A stretch of DNA of 64,000 bases, taken from Flavobacterium sp. N1736. GTDB lineage: Bacteria; Bacteroidota; Bacteroidia; Flavobacteriales; Flavobacteriaceae. The position numbers and the translations under genes were made by a program. Below the pieces are notes generated by a model that had not been told where the DNA came from, did no database searches, and saw nothing but the letters and a program-made list of their open reading frames with translations. Of the stretch, positions 42,505-50,527 are shown one piece after another (position 1 is the stretch's first letter; every line of letters begins with the position of its first letter). The stretch lies in assembly GCF_025947065.1 (NCBI RefSeq), contig NZ_CP109994.1:124001-188000 (forward strand), given 5' to 3'.

Positions 42505-43791
42505 TTGAGAGTTTCCATTCATAAACATATTCCAAATCCAGAGCAGTTTAAGCAGCAACTTCTAACCTGGTCACAGCAATTTCGCGAAGTCGTTTTTTTG
42601 GATAGTAATTCCTATCCGCAAGAATATTCAAGCTTCAATTATATGCTGGCCGTGGATGCTTTTACGTCTTTAAAAACAGATTTTCATAACGCGTTTGAAG
42701 ACTTAAAACAATATCAGCAAACTACTAAAGACTGGCTTTTTGGATATTTAACATACGATTTAAAAAATGATGTTGAAGATTTAAAATCATCAAATTTTGA
42801 TGGATTAAATTTTCCGGATTTGTTTTTCTTTCAGCCAAAAAAAATATTTATACTGAAAGAAAATCAACTTGAAATCCAGTATTTATTGCTTTGTGATGAT
42901 GAGGTTGAAGATGATTTTGATGAGATAGTCCAAAGTAATGACGAACCATTTGTTACACTGAGCGGAGTCGAAGTGGAACAGCGAATTTCGAAAGAATTTT
43001 ATATAGAAAAAGTAACAAAAATGCTGGATCATATTCACGCAGGTGATATGTATGAAGCCAATTTTTGCATGGAATTTTATGCTGAAAATGCGGATATAAA
43101 TCCGTTAGAAAAATTTCAGAAACTAAATGAAATTTCAAAAGCGCCATTTTCTGTTTTCTTCAAAAATTATAAACAATATTTGCTTTCAGCTTCGCCGGAA
43201 CGTTATTTAAAAAAAACAGGAGAAACTTTAATTTCTCAACCAATAAAAGGAACTTCAAAACGTTTTTCAGATCCTGCAGAAGACGAAAAATCGAAACAAT
43301 TTTTAGAATCAGATGCTAAAGAACGCGCTGAAAATATCATGATTACAGATTTGGTTCGGAATGATTTATCGCACACCGCACAAAAAGGTTCTGTAGAAGT
43401 CGTAGAACTCTGCAAGATTTATTCTTTTTTGCAGGTTCATCAAATGATTTCGACTATAACTTCAAAATTAGATCCTCAATATTTACCAATTGATGTTTTA
43501 AAAACCACTTTTCCAATGGGAAGTATGACGGGCGCGCCCAAGATTTCGGTTATGAAAATCATCGAAAATCTCGAAGAAACCAAACGTGGTTTATATAGCG
43601 GAGCAGTAGGTTATTTCACGCCTGACGGCGATTTTGATTTTAATGTAGTAATCAGAAGTATTTTGTACAATCAGGAAAATAAATATGTTTCGTTTTCTGT
43701 TGGCAGCGCCATTACATCGCAATCAATTCCAGAAAAAGAATATGAAGAATGTTTGTTGAAAGCGAAAGCTATGCATGAAGTTTTGCAGTAA
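42505..43791 (+). CDS. pabB: Aminodeoxychorismate synthase component I (PabB)
   Basis: The chorismate-binding domain has GDMYEANFCMEF, the PabB-specific lysine in SQPIKGTSKRF, GSMTGAPKISVMKIIENLE and the closing EYEECLLKAKAM. It makes 4-amino-4-deoxychorismate for folate synthesis with a glutaminase partner that is not here. I chose the TTG start at 42505 (MRVSIHKHIPNPEQFK) because the promoter -7 box lies at 42476-42483; the in-frame ATG at 42403 adds 34 unlikely residues. A copy of an intergenic repeat (TGTTACACTGAGCGGAGTC, 42951) is read as FVTLSGVEVE within a variable linker. Confidence 0.88.
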   Translation: MRVSIHKHIPNPEQFKQQLLTWSQQFREVVFLDSNSYPQEYSSFNYMLAVDAFTSLKTDFHNAFEDLKQYQQTTKDWLFGYLTYDLKNDVEDLKSSNFDGLNFPDLFFFQPKKIFILKENQLEIQYLLLCDDEVEDDFDEIVQSNDEPFVTLSGVEVEQRISKEFYIEKVTKMLDHIHAGDMYEANFCMEFYAENADINPLEKFQKLNEISKAPFSVFFKNYKQYLLSASPERYLKKTGETLISQPIKGTSKRFSDPAEDEKSKQFLESDAKERAENIMITDLVRNDLSHTAQKGSVEVVELCKIYSFLQVHQMISTITSKLDPQYLPIDVLKTTFPMGSMTGAPKISVMKIIENLEETKRGLYSGAVGYFTPDGDFDFNVVIRSILYNQENKYVSFSVGSAITSQSIPEKEYEECLLKAKAMHEVLQ

Positions 43792-43804
43792 TTTTTAAAA
43801 AATG

Positions 43805-44122
43805 TTAGCTGTGAATTGCACGAATTATTTTTTTGCCACAGATTACTGGATTAAAATGATTTAGTTTTACGCAGATTCTGCAGATCAAAGCAGATTGAAT
43901 AGATTTTTTTAAATCTGCGTGAAAAACAATTAGCACAATTCGTGACGAAAAAATATAGCCACAGATTACTGGATTAAAATGATTTAGTTTCACGCAGATT
44001 CTGCAGATTAAAGCAGATTTGAATAGATTTTTATTAAAATTAATTTGCGTGAATCGGCTTAAATCTTTTTAAATCTGCGTGAAAAAATTAGCGTGAATTA
44101 GTGCAATTCGTGGCGAAAAATA
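43805..44122. repeat. Large palindrome family, copy 4 (tandem)
   Basis: The 368-base gap between pabB and tilS consists of two tandem units. Each has GCCACAGATTACTGGATTAA (43834 and 43956), ACGCAGATTCTGCAGAT and AATCTGCGTGAAAAA. They end with GTGCAATTCGTGGCGAAAAA (about 44100-44119). No gene is seen. It is the longest copy of the family in the window. Confidence 0.7.
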
Positions 44123-44159
44123 ACAGTAATAAATAAAATTTAATTTCTACTTTTATAAA

Positions 44160-45470
44160 ATGCTTTCAAAATTTCAAAATCATCTCGCATCAAGATTTCC
44201 ATTTTTGGAATATAAAAAACTGTTTCTTGCCGTAAGCGGAGGTTTAGATAGTATGGTTTTGCTGCATTTATTGAAACAACTACCTTATGAAATTGCTGTT
44301 TTGCATTGTAATTTTCAGCTTCGCGGATTAGAAAGTTTTGGTGATCAGGATTTCATTCAAAACTATTGCGATCAAAATAATATTCCCGTTTTTACAACGC
44401 AATTTGATACCGAAGCTTTTGCAAAAGATTATAAACTTTCTACACAGGTTGCGGCTCGCGAATTGCGTTATAGCTGGTTTTATGAACTTTTAGAAACCAA
44501 AAACTTCGATTATATTGTAACGGCACATCATGCCGATGATAATCTGGAAACTTTCATTATCAATTTAACACGCGGAACGGGATTAGATGGTTTAACCGGA
44601 ATTCCGGAACAAAATGATAAAATTATACGTCCGCTTTTGCCTTTTTCGAGAGAAGAAATTTTGAAATACGCAGAAGAAAATAATATCGAATGGCGTGAAG
44701 ACAGCAGTAATGCATCGAATAAATATCTGAGAAATAAAATCCGTCATGATCTGGTTCCGATTTTAAAAGAAATAAATCCGAACTTCCTGAATGCTTTTCA
44801 GAAAACACAATCGTATTTGCAGGAATCAAAAGAAATGATTGAAGATGCTTCGATTATGATTTATCAGCAAGTGGCGAAAGAAGTTGGCAATGATATTCAT
44901 TTTGATTTAAATCAGCTAATAAAACTTCCTAATTATAAATCGTATTTGTACCAATGGCTGAATGAATTTGGCTTTTTGGCTTGGAATGATGTTTATGATT
45001 TAGTTGACGGACAATCTGGCAAACAGGTTTTTGCTGCGGAATTTCGATTGCTAAAAAATAGAAATACGTTGATTTTAAGTCCGATTTTAGAAGAAGATGA
45101 AAAGGATGAATATCTGATTACTGAAAATGAAGAAGACGTTAATTTTCCCTTAAAATTGAAGCTTTGTCGGGTAGATGACATTACAATAGATTCAAATAAG
45201 TCTATCTTTGTTGACGCTAAAAAAATCCAGTTTCCTTTGGTTTTACGTAAATGGAATGAGGGAGATGTTTTTCATCCTTTTGGCATGAACGGCAAATCAA
45301 AAAAGGTGAGCAAACTTTTTAAAGATGAGAAATTGTCGCTAATTGAAAAAGAAAAAACGTGGATTTTATGTTCCAATAATCAGATTGTATGGGTTGTTGG
45401 AATTAGACAGGACGAACGTTTTAAAATAGAAGATACCACAAATAATATACTTAAAATAGAATTACAATAA
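44160..45470 (+). CDS. tilS: tRNA(Ile)-lysidine synthase
   Basis: A 436-residue enzyme with the PP-loop SGGLDSM (S26-S31), the motif VLHCNFQLRG and the segment AHHADDNLETFIINLTRGTGLDGLTGIP. The C-terminal domain has the family's KVSKLFKDEKLSLIEK. It modifies C34 of the AUA-reading tRNA-Ile to lysidine, which is essential in most bacteria. Its stop overlaps the dsbD ATG (TAATG), so the two genes are coupled. Confidence 0.95.
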   Translation: MLSKFQNHLASRFPFLEYKKLFLAVSGGLDSMVLLHLLKQLPYEIAVLHCNFQLRGLESFGDQDFIQNYCDQNNIPVFTTQFDTEAFAKDYKLSTQVAARELRYSWFYELLETKNFDYIVTAHHADDNLETFIINLTRGTGLDGLTGIPEQNDKIIRPLLPFSREEILKYAEENNIEWREDSSNASNKYLRNKIRHDLVPILKEINPNFLNAFQKTQSYLQESKEMIEDASIMIYQQVAKEVGNDIHFDLNQLIKLPNYKSYLYQWLNEFGFLAWNDVYDLVDGQSGKQVFAAEFRLLKNRNTLILSPILEEDEKDEYLITENEEDVNFPLKLKLCRVDDITIDSNKSIFVDAKKIQFPLVLRKWNEGDVFHPFGMNGKSKKVSKLFKDEKLSLIEKEKTWILCSNNQIVWVVGIRQDERFKIEDTTNNILKIELQ

Positions 45471-47563
45471 TGAACTTTACTCAATCCCATCAGGCTGAAA
45501 TATCAAAAAGTGTTTGGACTAAAACCATTGTTTTTTTGTTATTTTTCATATTTGCTTTTGCAAAAGGCAACTCTCAAATTTTAGAACCGGTAAAATGGAC
45601 GTCTAAAATTGAAAAGAAAGGCAATAATGCGGTTTTAATTTTTGATGGAACGATTGAAAAAGACTGGCATATGTATTCGCAATTTACGCCGGATGGAGGT
45701 CCGCTTGCGTTAGAAATTGCCTTTAAAAATCAAAAGGGAAACTACGAATTAGTTGGTAAAGCCAAAGAAGGGAAAACCAGAACAGCTTTTAATGATGTTT
45801 TTGGAGTAAATGAAACTTTCTTTGAAGGAAAAGCGCATATCGAACAGGAAATCAAGATTATAAATCCGAATTTAAAAACGGTTGATGTTGATTTTGACTT
45901 TCAGGTTTGTAAAGAAGTTTGCATTAATTCGAATAAAAAATTCTCAATCAGCGTTCCATCGACTTTTAAAATGGATGCTGTTCCAACTATTTCAGAGACA
46001 AAATTAGATGAAACTAAAGTTCCGGCTTTAGTTGTAGATACTTTATCAACTTCAGTTGCAAAAGCTAAAACAGAATCTGCAAAAACAGAAGTTAGCGGAG
46101 CTTCAAAAGAAGATGAAATTCCTGCGCCTGCACCAACAAGAAGTTTATGGTCTATCTTTTTTATTGCTTTCATTTCAGGATTTGCAGCGTTGTTAACACC
46201 TTGCGTTTTTCCAATGATTCCAATGACGGTAAGTTTCTTTACCAAACAAAGTAAAAGCAGGGCAAAAGGAATTAGAAACGCTATTATTTACGGCTTTTCG
46301 ATTATTGCTATTTATGTAATATTAGGTTTAATTGTAACTAAAGTTTTTGGTGCCGATGCCTTAAATGCATTGTCTACAGATGTTTGGTTTAACTTGATAT
46401 TCTTTATTTTATTGATTGTTTTTGCGGTTTCATTTTTGGGAGCTTTCGAAATTATGCTGCCAAATTCATGGGCAAATAAAGCAGATCAACAAGCAGACAG
46501 AGGCGGAATTGTTGGAATATTATTTATGGCTTTGGCTTTGGCAATTGTATCATTTTCTTGTACGGGACCAATTGTTGGAACTTTATTAGTTGAAGCTGCT
46601 TCAAACGGGGGAATTGCTCCAATTGTTGGAATGTTAGGTTTTTCATCAGCATTGGCTTTGCCATTTATGTTGTTTGCAATGTTTCCGGGTTGGTTAAATT
46701 CATTGCCAAAATCCGGCGGCTGGTTGAATACTGTAAAAGTAGTTTTAGGGTTTTTAGAACTGGCATTAGCATTCAAATTTTTATCAAATGCTGATTTAGT
46801 TCTTCAATTGCATTTATTAGAAAGAGAAGTTTTCTTAGCGATCTGGATTGCCATTTTTGGAACTTTAGCATTTTATCTTTTCGGAAAAATCACATTGCCA
46901 CACGATAGTCCAACGCATCATATTTCAGTTGGAAGATTATCATTAGGATTAATCGTTTTGACTTTTACAATTTATATGATTCCGGGACTTTGGGGAGCGC
47001 CTTTAAAATTAATAAGTGCTTTTCCGCCGCCACAAACATATAGTGAAAGTCCGTTAGGAATAGGAGGAAAAGAGGGAGGAAATGGTATTGCATCTGAAAA
47101 AGGATTGCCTGAAGGTGCAGAATTAGGACCGCATGGAATTATGGTTTTTCATGATTATGAAGATGGATTAGCTTTTGCAAAATCAATCAACAAACCAATT
47201 ATGCTTGATTTTACGGGTTATGCCTGCGTGAATTGCAGAAAAATGGAAAACAATGTTTGGTCTGACGAAAGAATTTTACCAATCTTAAAAAATGATGTTG
47301 TTTTGATTTCTCTTTATGTAGACGATAAACGCGAATTGCCAAAAGAGGAACAATTTGTAACAGCTGCAGGAGATAAAATCATAACGGTTGGTGATAAATG
47401 GACAGATTTTATGATCTCAAAATACAAAACAAATACGCAGCCTTTATATATAATTACTGACTTAGAAGGAAAGAATTTAAACGATTCAAAACCTACAATT
47501 AGCTATGTAAGTGCAGATGAATATTTGGCTTGGTTAAAACACGGGATTTCTAATTTTAAGTAA
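45470..47563 (+). CDS. dsbD: Thiol:disulfide interchange protein DsbD
   Basis: A 697-residue protein with an N-terminal membrane/signal segment (about 17-35), the periplasmic DsbD-alpha domain (about 36-170, with CKEVCINSNKKFS), eight membrane helices (about 225-520) with TPCVFPMIPMT and SCTGPIVGTLL, and a C-terminal thioredoxin-like domain with YACVNCRKMENNVW. It carries electrons from cytoplasmic thioredoxin to periplasmic thiol proteins. All three cysteine pairs are present. The 3' end runs directly into tandem heptad repeats starting at its own stop codon. Confidence 0.94.
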   Translation: MNFTQSHQAEISKSVWTKTIVFLLFFIFAFAKGNSQILEPVKWTSKIEKKGNNAVLIFDGTIEKDWHMYSQFTPDGGPLALEIAFKNQKGNYELVGKAKEGKTRTAFNDVFGVNETFFEGKAHIEQEIKIINPNLKTVDVDFDFQVCKEVCINSNKKFSISVPSTFKMDAVPTISETKLDETKVPALVVDTLSTSVAKAKTESAKTEVSGASKEDEIPAPAPTRSLWSIFFIAFISGFAALLTPCVFPMIPMTVSFFTKQSKSRAKGIRNAIIYGFSIIAIYVILGLIVTKVFGADALNALSTDVWFNLIFFILLIVFAVSFLGAFEIMLPNSWANKADQQADRGGIVGILFMALALAIVSFSCTGPIVGTLLVEAASNGGIAPIVGMLGFSSALALPFMLFAMFPGWLNSLPKSGGWLNTVKVVLGFLELALAFKFLSNADLVLQLHLLEREVFLAIWIAIFGTLAFYLFGKITLPHDSPTHHISVGRLSLGLIVLTFTIYMIPGLWGAPLKLISAFPPPQTYSESPLGIGGKEGGNGIASEKGLPEGAELGPHGIMVFHDYEDGLAFAKSINKPIMLDFTGYACVNCRKMENNVWSDERILPILKNDVVLISLYVDDKRELPKEEQFVTAAGDKIITVGDKWTDFMISKYKTNTQPLYIITDLEGKNLNDSKPTISYVSADEYLAWLKHGISNFK

Positions 47564-47602
47564 GAAGTAAGAAGTAAGAAGTAAGAAGTAAGATGTAAGA
47601 TG
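47561..47602. repeat. Heptamer tandem repeat TAAGAAG
   Basis: Six 7-bp units in tandem: four TAAGAAG and two TAAGATG. The first unit contains the dsbD stop codon. A 14-bp repeat follows at 47621. Confidence 0.9.
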
Positions 47603-47620
47603 TAGAAAGTACAATTCATA

Positions 47621-47760
47621 ATCTAAAGTCTACAATCTAAAGTCTACAATCTAAAGTCTACAATCTAAAGTCTACAATCTAAAGTCTACAATCTAAAGTC
47701 TACAATCTAAAATCTACAATCTAAAATCTACAATCTAAAATCTACAATCTAAAATCTTCA
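47621..47760. repeat. 14-bp tandem repeat ATCTAAAGTCTACA
   Basis: Ten head-to-tail 14-bp units. Units 1-6 read ATCTAAAGTCTACA and units 7-10 ATCTAAAATCTACA (the last ends TTCA). The unit is twice the heptamer length nearby. There are no spacers, so it is not a CRISPR array. Confidence 0.92.
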
Positions 47761-47775
47761 CTCTAAAATAAATTC

Positions 47776-47813
47776 AAAAAGCACTCTAAGTAAACTCAGA
47801 GTGCTTTTTTTTT
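47776..47813. terminator. Terminator between dsbD and the ammonium transporter gene
   Basis: AAAAAGCACTCT (47776-47787) pairs with AGAGTGCTTTTT (47798-47809), flanked by A and T tracts. Both genes converge on it. Confidence 0.85.
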
Positions 47814-47838
47814 GTGTTAGTTGTTTTGGAAATTGATT

Positions 47839-49164
47839 TTATAAGTATTCTCCGTGTTGAGAGATATCTAATCCTAATTCTTCTTTTTCTTCAGTAACTC
47901 TTAGAGGTGTAATTTTATTTACAACAAAGAATAAAATATAAGAACCTACAAAAGCAAAGATTGAAACCAGTACTAATGCTTTTAATTGTGTTAAGAATAA
48001 AGTAGCATCACCAAAGATTAAACCTTGATTGTCACCAACAACTGCGTTTACGCTTTTAGAAGCAAATACACCTGTTAATAACATACCTACCATACCTCCA
48101 ACACCGTGACAAGCAAAAACGTCAAGAGCATCGTCGATTTTTCCTTTAGGGAATTTACTAACCACAAGATTACTTATTACAGCGGCAATAATACCAATTG
48201 CTAAAGCGTGTGGAATGCTCACAAAACCTGCAGCAGGCGTGATAGCTACCAAACCAACGACAGCACCAATACAAGCTCCCATAGCAGATAATTTGTGACC
48301 TAAAATTTTATCAAGAAAAACCCAAGCCATAGCAGCAGAAGCAGCAGCAATAGTTGTAGTTCCTAAAGCCTGAGCAGCAAGACTTCCGGCTCCAACAGCA
48401 GAACCTGCATTAAATCCAAACCATCCAAACCATAGTAAACCTGTACCTAATAATACATACGTAATTCTGGCAGGATTAACTTTTTGAACTTTACGTTTTC
48501 CTAAGAATATTGCTCCCGCCAAAGCAGCCCAACCAGCACTCATGTGTACTACAGTACCACCAGCAAAGTCAAGAACTCCCCATTTGAAGAACATTCCGTC
48601 AGGATGCCACGTCATGTGACATAATGGAGCATATATAAATATAATGAATAAAACCATGAATAATAAATAAGCCCAGAAACGTACACGTTCAGCAAAAGCT
48701 CCTGTTATTAATGCCGGAGTAATAATTGCAAATTTTGCCTGAAATAATGCAAATAATATCATTGGAATTGTTGGCGCTAATTCCCAGGCGGTGTTTGCGC
48801 TTACTCCCTGAAAAAATATATTTGATGAAGGATCTCCAATGAAACCACCTATAGTTGGTCCAAAACACAACCCGAATCCAATTACTACCCAAAGTACTGT
48901 AACAATTACCATTGCCATAAAACTTTGAAGCATAGTACTGATTACATTTTTCTTACCTACCATTCCTCCATAGAAGAATCCTAATCCCGGAGTCATTAAT
49001 AATACAAACGCAGTTGCAACAACCATCCATGCGGTATCACCCGTATCAAGTTTTAGTTCTACAACGTGAGCGCCTAATGTTTTTGATTCAGTAACAAATG
49101 AGAGGGAAAAAATAGATAGTAACAAAATCGTGATAAGAATCACACTTAAAATAATTTTTCGCAT
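47839..49164 (-). CDS. amtB: Ammonium transporter (Amt family)
   Basis: A 441-residue protein with an N-terminal signal-like helix and eleven further membrane helices. Family motifs are FLLMTPGLGFFYGGMVGKKN, DFAGGTVVHMSAGWAALAGA (pore His) and VFACHGVGGMVGMLLTGVF (second pore His). It takes up ammonium. No glnK gene is adjacent, at least on the downstream side within the window. The 315-base region upstream (49165-49479) lies between divergent genes. Confidence 0.95.
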   Translation of the reverse strand: MRKIILSVILITILLLSIFSLSFVTESKTLGAHVVELKLDTGDTAWMVVATAFVLLMTPGLGFFYGGMVGKKNVISTMLQSFMAMVIVTVLWVVIGFGLCFGPTIGGFIGDPSSNIFFQGVSANTAWELAPTIPMILFALFQAKFAIITPALITGAFAERVRFWAYLLFMVLFIIFIYAPLCHMTWHPDGMFFKWGVLDFAGGTVVHMSAGWAALAGAIFLGKRKVQKVNPARITYVLLGTGLLWFGWFGFNAGSAVGAGSLAAQALGTTTIAAASAAMAWVFLDKILGHKLSAMGACIGAVVGLVAITPAAGFVSIPHALAIGIIAAVISNLVVSKFPKGKIDDALDVFACHGVGGMVGMLLTGVFASKSVNAVVGDNQGLIFGDATLFLTQLKALVLVSIFAFVGSYILFFVVNKITPLRVTEEKEELGLDISQHGEYL

Positions 49165-49479
49165 AGTTATTTAGTTTTAAATTTTTGATAAAAATATAAA
49201 ATCATTCAACACCCCTATAAAAAATAGAGTCTAATGTTTAATTTTTGTTAATTTTTCATTTTAACCCCCTTCGTTTTGAATGTATTTGTTAAAATGGACT
49301 TAAAATTTACAATTTGGCAACATTTTTTTTGCCTAAGTTGAGAATATGTACACTTTTCCTATTTTTTTATTAATTGTTTGCGATTGAAATGCTTTGATTA
49401 TTGCCGAAAATCGTCATATTTTTTCTGTTGATGATGTATATTTGATCTTTTTAACAATTTTTATAATTAAAGCTTAACA
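49165..49479. other. Intergenic region between divergent amtB and Gfo/Idh genes
   Basis: A 315-base AT-rich gap with no coding frame or palindromic repeat of the families seen elsewhere. The only assigned element is the promoter for the plus-strand gene at 49411-49444. The amtB promoter must also lie here, but no clear TAnnTTTG box was found on the minus strand. Confidence 0.6.
49411..49444 (+). promoter_or_regulatory. Promoter of the Gfo/Idh oxidoreductase gene
   Basis: TTG at 49411-49413 and TATATTTG at 49437-49444 (TAnnTTTG) are 23 bases apart; the -7 box ends 35 bases before the ATG at 49480. Confidence 0.45.
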
Positions 49480-50451
49480 ATGGAAATCCAGAAAATAAAA
49501 TGGGGAATTATTGGTTTAGGAAACATTGCAAATCAGTTTGCTGCTGATTTACAATTGCTGGAAGACGCTGAATTAGTTGCCGTTGCTTCCCGAAATAGTG
49601 ATAATGCAAATGAGTTTGCACGAAAATACAATTGCGCAAAAGCCTACAATTCTTACGATGCACTTTTTGCAGATGCGAATGTCGATATTATATACATTGC
49701 TACACCGCATAACTCACATGCCGAATTATCTGTTAAAGCCTTAGAAAACGGAAAACATGTTTTATGCGAAAAACCAATTGCATTATCTTATAATGATGCA
49801 GTTCGAATGATTGAAGCTTCTAAAAAACATAATAAATTTTTTATGGAAGCTTTTTGGACACGTTTTATTCCGTCAGTTCAGGATGCTTTATCGAAAGTTA
49901 AAAAGGAAGAAATTGGCGCAGTAAATTACATAAAAGCAGATTTTGCTTTTATTGGAAATGAAACAGAAGGAAGCAGATTGTTTAATAAAAATAATGGCGG
50001 CGGAGCCTTATTTGATATTGGCGTATATCCATTATTTCTGTCCTATATAATGCTCGGGATTCCAAAAGAAATAATAGCAAAATCTATTCTTCATAAAAAT
50101 GATATTGATTTGCAAACTTCAATGATTTTACAATACGATGATGCACAGGCAGTTTTACATGCTTCAATAGTTTCAGAATCTGATATGAAAGCAACAATAA
50201 GCGGAACAAAAGGGCGTATTGAACTTAGTGCACCATGGTTTATGGCAAATGGATATTCTATATTTAAGGATGAAAAAGAAACAAGTTTTAGTTTGCCAAA
50301 TTTAGGAAAGGGATATTCTTATGAAGCGATAGAATGTCATAACTGTATTAGAAACAATCAAATAGAAAGTAAACTTTGGTCGCATCAAAATAGCTTGGAT
50401 TTGAGTAAAATGGTTGAAGAAATCAAAAATCAAATTGGATTAGAATTTTAG
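49480..50451 (+). CDS. Gfo/Idh/MocA-family oxidoreductase
   Basis: A 323-residue NAD(P)-dependent enzyme. The Rossmann motif is GIIGLGNIANQFA, followed by YIATPHNSHAEL and the signature GKHVLCEKPIALSY with the usual Glu-Lys-Pro. The C-terminal half has NNGGGALFDIGVYPLF, which is shared with dihydrodiol/trans-1,2-dihydrobenzene-type dehydrogenases of the family. The substrate is most likely a sugar or related polyol, but context gives no hint: it stands alone between amtB and comM. Confidence 0.88.
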   Translation: MEIQKIKWGIIGLGNIANQFAADLQLLEDAELVAVASRNSDNANEFARKYNCAKAYNSYDALFADANVDIIYIATPHNSHAELSVKALENGKHVLCEKPIALSYNDAVRMIEASKKHNKFFMEAFWTRFIPSVQDALSKVKKEEIGAVNYIKADFAFIGNETEGSRLFNKNNGGGALFDIGVYPLFLSYIMLGIPKEIIAKSILHKNDIDLQTSMILQYDDAQAVLHASIVSESDMKATISGTKGRIELSAPWFMANGYSIFKDEKETSFSLPNLGKGYSYEAIECHNCIRNNQIESKLWSHQNSLDLSKMVEEIKNQIGLEF

Positions 50452-50527
50452 CATTTATATTTTGTAGTAAAAAAGCTATAATTTAAATATTTTTAAGTAG
50501 ATTTAGAAATATTTAATAAAAAATATT

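Noticed and set aside
47621..47760. Possible CRISPR array
   Set aside because: The 14-bp units are directly adjacent with no spacers and no cas genes occur in the window; it is a simple tandem repeat.
47839..49164. Missing glnK partner of amtB as a finding
   Set aside because: Many genomes place glnK elsewhere, and absence in this window says little.
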